A model generated the notes under the pieces. The model was not told where the DNA came from, did not search any database, and worked only from the letters and a program-made list of their open reading frames with translations. A stretch of DNA of 64,000 nt. Origin: Mycetohabitans rhizoxinica HKI 454 (GTDB lineage: Bacteria > Pseudomonadota > Gammaproteobacteria > Burkholderiales > Burkholderiaceae). Location of the stretch: NCBI RefSeq assembly GCF_000198775.1, contig NC_014718.1, positions 64,426-128,425 on the forward strand, given 5' to 3'. The position numbers were made by a program, and so were the translations under genes. Each line of letters opens with the position of its first letter. Position 1 is the first letter of the stretch. Shown here piece by piece: positions 60,152-64,000 of the stretch.

Positions 60152-60925
60152 CTATGATGCTACCGGGGCTGGCGCCGTCGGCTTGGCGCCGGCAGCTTCT
60201 GCCCGATAGCTTTCAACGCTCATCAAGTCGAGAATGACACTGTGATGGACGACGCGGTCGATGGCCGCGAGCGTGGTCATTGGGTCTTTAAAGATGCGCT
60301 CCCACTCTGAGAATACGAGGTTTGTCGTGATGACGATGCTCTTGCGCTCGTAGCGCTCAGCGAGCAACGTGAACAGCACTTCCATTTCATCTCGGTTATG
60401 CTGGACGTAGCCGATGTCGTCCAGAATGAGGCACTCGAAGCGATCCAGCTTCGCTAGCTGCTGCGGCAAACGCAGATCGCGCTTTGCTGCCAGTAGCCGC
60501 TGCACCAAGGCCCCCGTGGATGTGAACAGGACCGGATACCCTTGCTCGACGAGCGCGTGCCCCAATGCGCAGGCAAGGTGGCTTTTCCCGGCACCGGGTC
60601 GGCCGAGCGCGATCACATTGGTGGCATCCTTGAGGAAGCTGCCGCTGCGCAGCCGCTCGATCTGCAGGCGAGTGGCCGGATCGAATCTTTCCAGTTTTAA
60701 CGTGCGCAAGTTCTTCCCAGGCAGCAGTTCGGATTGCCTCAGTAGTCGCTCGATTCGGCGCGACGCCTTCGCTGCACGTTCGATACGAGCCAGCTCGAGA
60801 AGAAACGCCTCATGAGTCAGTCCTTCCTTTGCCGCTCGCAGTGCCGTGTCTTGCACAGCTGCCGCCATGGCACCGAGATTGAGCGCACGAAGCGACACCA
60901 GCAATTCTTCACGGGCGTTATGCAT
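60152..60925 (-). CDS. istB: IS21-family helper ATPase IstB
   Basis: Seen: 257 residues, Walker A GRPGAGKSHLA, Walker B CLILDDIGYV and sensor ITTNLVFSEW. Its start overlaps the end of istA by 8 nt, as usual. Known: AAA+ regulator that selects target DNA for IstA. Confidence 0.95.
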   Translation of the reverse strand: MHNAREELLVSLRALNLGAMAAAVQDTALRAAKEGLTHEAFLLELARIERAAKASRRIERLLRQSELLPGKNLRTLKLERFDPATRLQIERLRSGSFLKDATNVIALGRPGAGKSHLACALGHALVEQGYPVLFTSTGALVQRLLAAKRDLRLPQQLAKLDRFECLILDDIGYVQHNRDEMEVLFTLLAERYERKSIVITTNLVFSEWERIFKDPMTTLAAIDRVVHHSVILDLMSVESYRAEAAGAKPTAPAPVAS

Positions 60926-62402
60926 GCTTGCTCCGCGACGGGATTAGGGCGTCGTAGTCGTGCAAGTTGATGGCGGCCTTGCCGATCTTCGGCACCGGTG
61001 TCGGCGTAGGGCTTGCGACGAGTTTGCGCACGACATCGAGCGTCGGTATGCGCCCGTCATGCAACAAGCGGCCGATTGCTTCGTCGATTTGCGCCTCGGA
61101 TGTGCTCGCAGCTAAATGCAACAGGCGAAGATATTCCTGGTCCGCCTTTGTCGGCGTTGTGGCAAGCAGTGCGTCGTAGGCCCGGCGGAATGTGGTCGTT
61201 GGAAACAGCTCGTCTCTGTAGCAGTAAGCCGCGAACGCGCCGGGCTTTCTCACCAGTGACCAGATCAGATGCCGGTAGTCGATTCGCCGCTGATTGCGCC
61301 CGCTCAAGCGCGGCAGAGTAAGAACATGTGCCGTCCCGTGGTAAAGATCCAAGTTCTCCGAGCGGATGCGTGCCTTCAGCATGGCGCCGATCAATCGTGA
61401 CGGCACCGAGTAGTAATTGTTGAGAACCCGAACCAAGCTGAAACGAGAAACGCGCACCGTGACCGCGCGCGTGAAGTCCAGCGGCGCTGCGGGCAGCGCT
61501 CTAAGCGCCGCTCGGTCCGCCTCGAATCGTTGCGAGCGCGTGAGATTGCGCTGCCCAACAAGTTCGCCAAGGAAGTGTTCGTAGTCGCTGCGCGTTGCGA
61601 AGTCTCGCGTGCCGCGAACCCGTAGCGCCTGGTCCACGGCCTGTTTGAACCGAAAGTGCGATTGCTCGACGTCGCCGTTTTGGTTAGCGCATCCAGCCGT
61701 GTTCGCTGATGGCTGCATGCTGTCATGAGCAAGCAATGCACGATAGTTCTGCGTGAACTCATGCATGCCTTCGCGATCCAGCTCGCGTACGGCCGCAGTC
61801 AGATTGTCGGTGCGATGCCATTGTGGAACACCGCCGATCTGCCACAGGCATGCTTCAAGCCCTTCAGCCAGCGCCTCAAAGCTCTCGGAGAAGCAAATGC
61901 GCACGGCCTCTACGTTCGAGTAAGTCAGCACCAGGTGGTACAGCAAATGCGGGAATGCCGTGCCCGAGATCGTGACGCTCAGCCTATTCATTGAAGTGAA
62001 ATCGGATTGAGCCATGCGCCCGGGCACATGCTCCTGTGCAAACATGACTTCTTGTTCCGGGCCGTGACGAACGCGCCACGCTTGAATGTGCCGCTGCAAC
62101 GTGCGCAGCTGGCCTTCCTGATATCGCCCCGGAAACGCCTGGCACAGCAGCACAAATAAGGTCTTGGCCTGCAATGCCGGATCTCGCTTGAGATGGTCCT
62201 CAACCCACGGCCAATCGACGCTAAACGGATTCTCCCGCGTGCGATGCATGCGCGGCTTCTTCATTTGACTCGGTAACGTGCCAGCACGCTCGTACTTACG
62301 GACCGTACGCTCACTCATACCTGTTCGCGCTGCCGCCAGCTTCTGGCTCACTCCTTTGCGCCGTTCTTCTCGCAACAATTTGATTTCTCCGTCTTTTTTC
62401 AT
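60918..62402 (-). CDS. istA: IS21-family transposase IstA
   Basis: Seen: 494 residues; N-terminal helix-turn-helix (VSQKLAAARTGMSERTVRKY) and DDE residues in AQSDFTSMN, WHRTDNLTAAV and NGDVEQSHF. Full length and uninterrupted. The protein is unrelated in detail to the IstA remnant at 7.9 kb. Confidence 0.95.
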   Translation of the reverse strand: MKKDGEIKLLREERRKGVSQKLAAARTGMSERTVRKYERAGTLPSQMKKPRMHRTRENPFSVDWPWVEDHLKRDPALQAKTLFVLLCQAFPGRYQEGQLRTLQRHIQAWRVRHGPEQEVMFAQEHVPGRMAQSDFTSMNRLSVTISGTAFPHLLYHLVLTYSNVEAVRICFSESFEALAEGLEACLWQIGGVPQWHRTDNLTAAVRELDREGMHEFTQNYRALLAHDSMQPSANTAGCANQNGDVEQSHFRFKQAVDQALRVRGTRDFATRSDYEHFLGELVGQRNLTRSQRFEADRAALRALPAAPLDFTRAVTVRVSRFSLVRVLNNYYSVPSRLIGAMLKARIRSENLDLYHGTAHVLTLPRLSGRNQRRIDYRHLIWSLVRKPGAFAAYCYRDELFPTTTFRRAYDALLATTPTKADQEYLRLLHLAASTSEAQIDEAIGRLLHDGRIPTLDVVRKLVASPTPTPVPKIGKAAINLHDYDALIPSRSKHA

Positions 62403-62520
62403 GCTGGCTCCGCAAGGAGCCGCATGATAGCGACGGCCGCCACCTCAACAGTTCAGCCGCCGCACACCGGCAAATCTAGTTGGCGCCACCGGCAAAAGTA
62501 ATTGTCGCCAGACACATGCT

Positions 62521-62927
62521 ACTGTGCGCAGACCTCGGACCGATGTGCGCGAAACCACAAAACGCCAGGAGTGGGCTGCTGGCACGGCAATGAGCAGGTG
62601 GGTGCGCTTGCGCGATTGGCATTCAGCGGGAATAGAAGCGGTTTGTCCCCGCCCACGGCCCTAAAGCGGCTGGCACGATGTTGCGGGCGCAAGCAACCGT
62701 GTCCGACGTGAGCGCACTCACGCTCGAGTTACGCCACGTGTGTGCGATTGGTGCCTAAGCGAACCGACCGACGCTCACGCTTGTGAGCCGCTTTTCTGCG
62801 TTTAATGGACGGTCCGGCGAATCGCGAAGTGCATGCGTATGGCTTGACATGACATCGCATCTGACAATTGAAGTCGTTGACACTTACTTATTGTGGTGAA
62901 CACATCGAATTTGAGTCAGGTCTTTTC
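62521..62927. other. Intergenic region right of the IS21 element
   Basis: About 400 bp that were next to the glycoside hydrolase gene before the IS21 insertion and so probably hold its original minus-strand promoter. A TTGACA box at about 62,844 may serve the next plus-strand gene. No gene seen. Confidence 0.4.
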
Positions 62928-63662
62928 ATGCGTATTCCGACCCGTTCTGTGGGCCCATCTAACGCGCAGCGTGATGCCGAGCCCGGTACGACTGAAGAAA
63001 AAGCGGCGCCAAGCACCCGCTCTCGCCCCCGCGTGCTCAATCCTCTACTGGCAGTGCTCAAACACCGTGACAGCAAAGCCATTCAGTCGCTAGCCGGAAC
63101 CGGCCATTCAGCGCCGGCACTCAGGCGCAGCCGGCCGCCGTCGCCAGTAGAGATCGACCACGCCCGCAAGCTTATCCACCGTCAAAATAACAACTGGACA
63201 CTCGCACAAGTATCTGTGTACGGGCAAATGCATAACTTGCAGCCGCTGGAAAAATACCTCGATAGCAATGGCAACCCGACAACTGCCGGCAAGTCGGTAT
63301 TGGACGCCCAGAAAAAGCGAAGCGAATACATCGCCAAACTAAAAAAATTTAGGAAACCAGCCGTTTCGTTGAAGAAATTGACTCGCGGTCTGTCTACCCA
63401 AATTTATAGCGAACTAGCGAAGAGCGTCACGACTGCAAGGGACTATGAGTCTAGCGTGAATCCCTTTGCTTTGATCGAGCATGATTCGCCACAGTTCGTG
63501 ATGCCATCGGCTATATTGCGGCCGATGGCACGGCCGACGTACAAAGAAAGCGAAGGGAGTCATCCAGAGAAGTTGCCCACCTACGAAGAAGCTGTGTCTC
63601 CCAAGCCGGCTGAACCTACGATCGGAACCAATCGCTTGCCGCGTAGCTCCTCGCTCCGGTGA
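62928..63662 (+). CDS. Hypothetical protein with PTY-type motifs
   Basis: Seen: 244 residues from ATG 62928 (AGG 7 nt upstream); an upstream TTG would add 20 residues. Ser/Thr/Pro/Arg-rich N-terminus (1-75), a helical middle (about 76-170, with a Lys-rich segment), and a disordered C-terminus carrying RPTYKES (202-208) and LPTYEEA (216-222). No signal peptide or membrane segment. I do not recognise a family. The composition and eukaryote-like LPxY/PTYEEA motif resemble secreted effectors, but that is conjecture. Confidence 0.6.
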   Translation: MRIPTRSVGPSNAQRDAEPGTTEEKAAPSTRSRPRVLNPLLAVLKHRDSKAIQSLAGTGHSAPALRRSRPPSPVEIDHARKLIHRQNNNWTLAQVSVYGQMHNLQPLEKYLDSNGNPTTAGKSVLDAQKKRSEYIAKLKKFRKPAVSLKKLTRGLSTQIYSELAKSVTTARDYESSVNPFALIEHDSPQFVMPSAILRPMARPTYKESEGSHPEKLPTYEEAVSPKPAEPTIGTNRLPRSSSLR

Positions 63663-63941
63663 CAGCGTCTACTTGCTGCGTTCCATAGTAGGTTGGCCCT
63701 CGTACATCGATTAGCAAGATGTGTGATGACTGCTATGGCTGGGGACCGGGAAGAGCCGGTTCCGGCCGCGTAATCTGGAAGCGGCTCCACGGCGCTATGG
63801 GTAACTTCGGATGCCGGTGAATCGCAATTAGGCGGTAGACTGATTGTCATCGTAGAAACCGGCCTGGCTGGGCGGTCAAGCCGCCCAAGCTTATGTAAGC
63901 GACGCCCATGTCGATCACACGGTCGGCCGGTTCCCTCGGAG
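63663..63941. other. Intergenic region
   Basis: About 280 bp. It holds a GC-rich inverted repeat (TGGGCGG-TCAA-GCCGCCCA, about 63,868-63,886) that could end transcription of either neighbour, although no T-run follows. Confidence 0.4.
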
Positions 63942-64000
63942 TTATGCTTGCTGCGTGTCGGGGTGAGCCGCGTGGTAGGTATCGATCATCTCCTTGACCT
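63942..64000 (-). CDS. C-terminal end of a gene running off the right edge
   Basis: Seen: 18 codons ending VKEMIDTYHAAHPDTQQA and TAA on the minus strand. Protein-like but too short to identify. Confidence 0.35.
   Translation of the reverse strand, partial: VKEMIDTYHAAHPDTQQA

Larger units (their letters stand above)
60103..62514 (-). mobile_element. Complete IS21-family insertion sequence with 6-bp target duplication
   Basis: Seen: terminal repeats TGTCTGGCG(T/A)CAA at both ends, followed inside by the multiple terminal sequences typical of IS21 (CAACTAAAA..GCCGCC repeats at the left; GGCAAA...AGTTGGCGCC and GGCAAAAGTAATTGTCG at the right). Directly repeated CATGCT flanks it at 60097-60102 and 62515-62520. 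Both transposition genes are intact. A recent insertion. Confidence 0.92.

Noticed and set aside
1..64000. CRISPR arrays, rRNA, tRNA, prophage structural genes
   Set aside because: I looked for regular short repeats, rRNA-like conserved stretches, tRNA cloverleaf features and capsid/tail genes, and found none.

Overview
The window looks like an accessory region of a Burkholderiaceae genome in active decay. The intact genes are Burkholderia-like: a patatin/BamA-type outer membrane protein, an OFA-family MFS transporter, short H-NS proteins, HpaI aldolase and arylamine N-acetyltransferase. They lie among insertion-sequence debris from many families (IS3 of two kinds, IS4, IS5, IS21 of two kinds, IS66, IS110, IS256, ISL3 and a group IIC intron) and numerous frameshifted or truncated genes. 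Two large NRPS genes dominate. This mix fits a host-restricted, NRPS-rich lineage such as the endofungal Mycetohabitans (Burkholderia rhizoxinica group). That assignment is inference; no rRNA or tRNA is present to test it.

Layout. 1-4 kb: a partial patatin-like gene, then eroded remains of what looks like an arginine/ornithine uptake and catabolism locus (ABC permease, AraC/GlxA-type regulator, aminotransferase N-terminus). 4.15-4.5 kb: an intrinsic terminator followed at once by a group IIC intron remnant. 4.56-6.24 kb: an intact OFA-type transporter. 6.3-10.8 kb: IS66, IS21, IS3 and ISL3 wreckage around an intact H-NS gene and a broken XRE regulator. 10.96-12.34 kb: an intact KamA-family radical SAM aminomutase. 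12.49-15.1 kb: an orphan NRPS A-domain scrap, a decayed IS256 element, a truncated IS110 transposase and IS3 scraps.

16.04-34.59 kb: NRPS-1, one intact 6184-residue protein, A-T-(C-A-T)x4-C/E-A-T-TE. Binding-pocket residues read by eye predict Tyr at position 3, Thr at position 5 (made D by the following dual C/E domain) and Gly at position 6; positions 1, 2 and 4 are unassigned. 34.6-38.05 kb: debris, a small membrane protein, and remnants of an exopolysaccharide locus (glycosyltransferase, polysaccharide deacetylase). 38.2-41.9 kb: a compact intact block (H-NS-like, alpha/beta hydrolase, HpaI-type aldolase, lipoprotein, arylamine N-acetyltransferase). 42.1-44.9 kb: a nested IS4/IS3/IS5 cluster.

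44.9-58.2 kb: an AT-rich leader, an internally deleted carbamoyltransferase, an intact NPPF methyltransferase, and NRPS-2 (C-A-T-C-A-T-C/E-A-T-TE). The first module of NRPS-2 carries three frameshifts of the same sign that cancel out; Ser-like, unknown and Thr pockets are predicted. 58.9-64 kb: a signal-anchored clan-A glycoside hydrolase, a complete IS21-family element with a matching 6-bp target duplication inserted just upstream of it, a hypothetical protein with PTY-type motifs, and the tail of a gene running off the window.

How the genes may work together: NRPS-1 should make a hexapeptide released by its own thioesterase. NRPS-2 would make a separate tripeptide-type product if its first module were functional. 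KamA, the methyltransferase and the carbamoyltransferase remnant are the only plausible precursor or tailoring genes nearby. No MbtH-like protein, phosphopantetheinyl transferase or dedicated exporter was found in the window.
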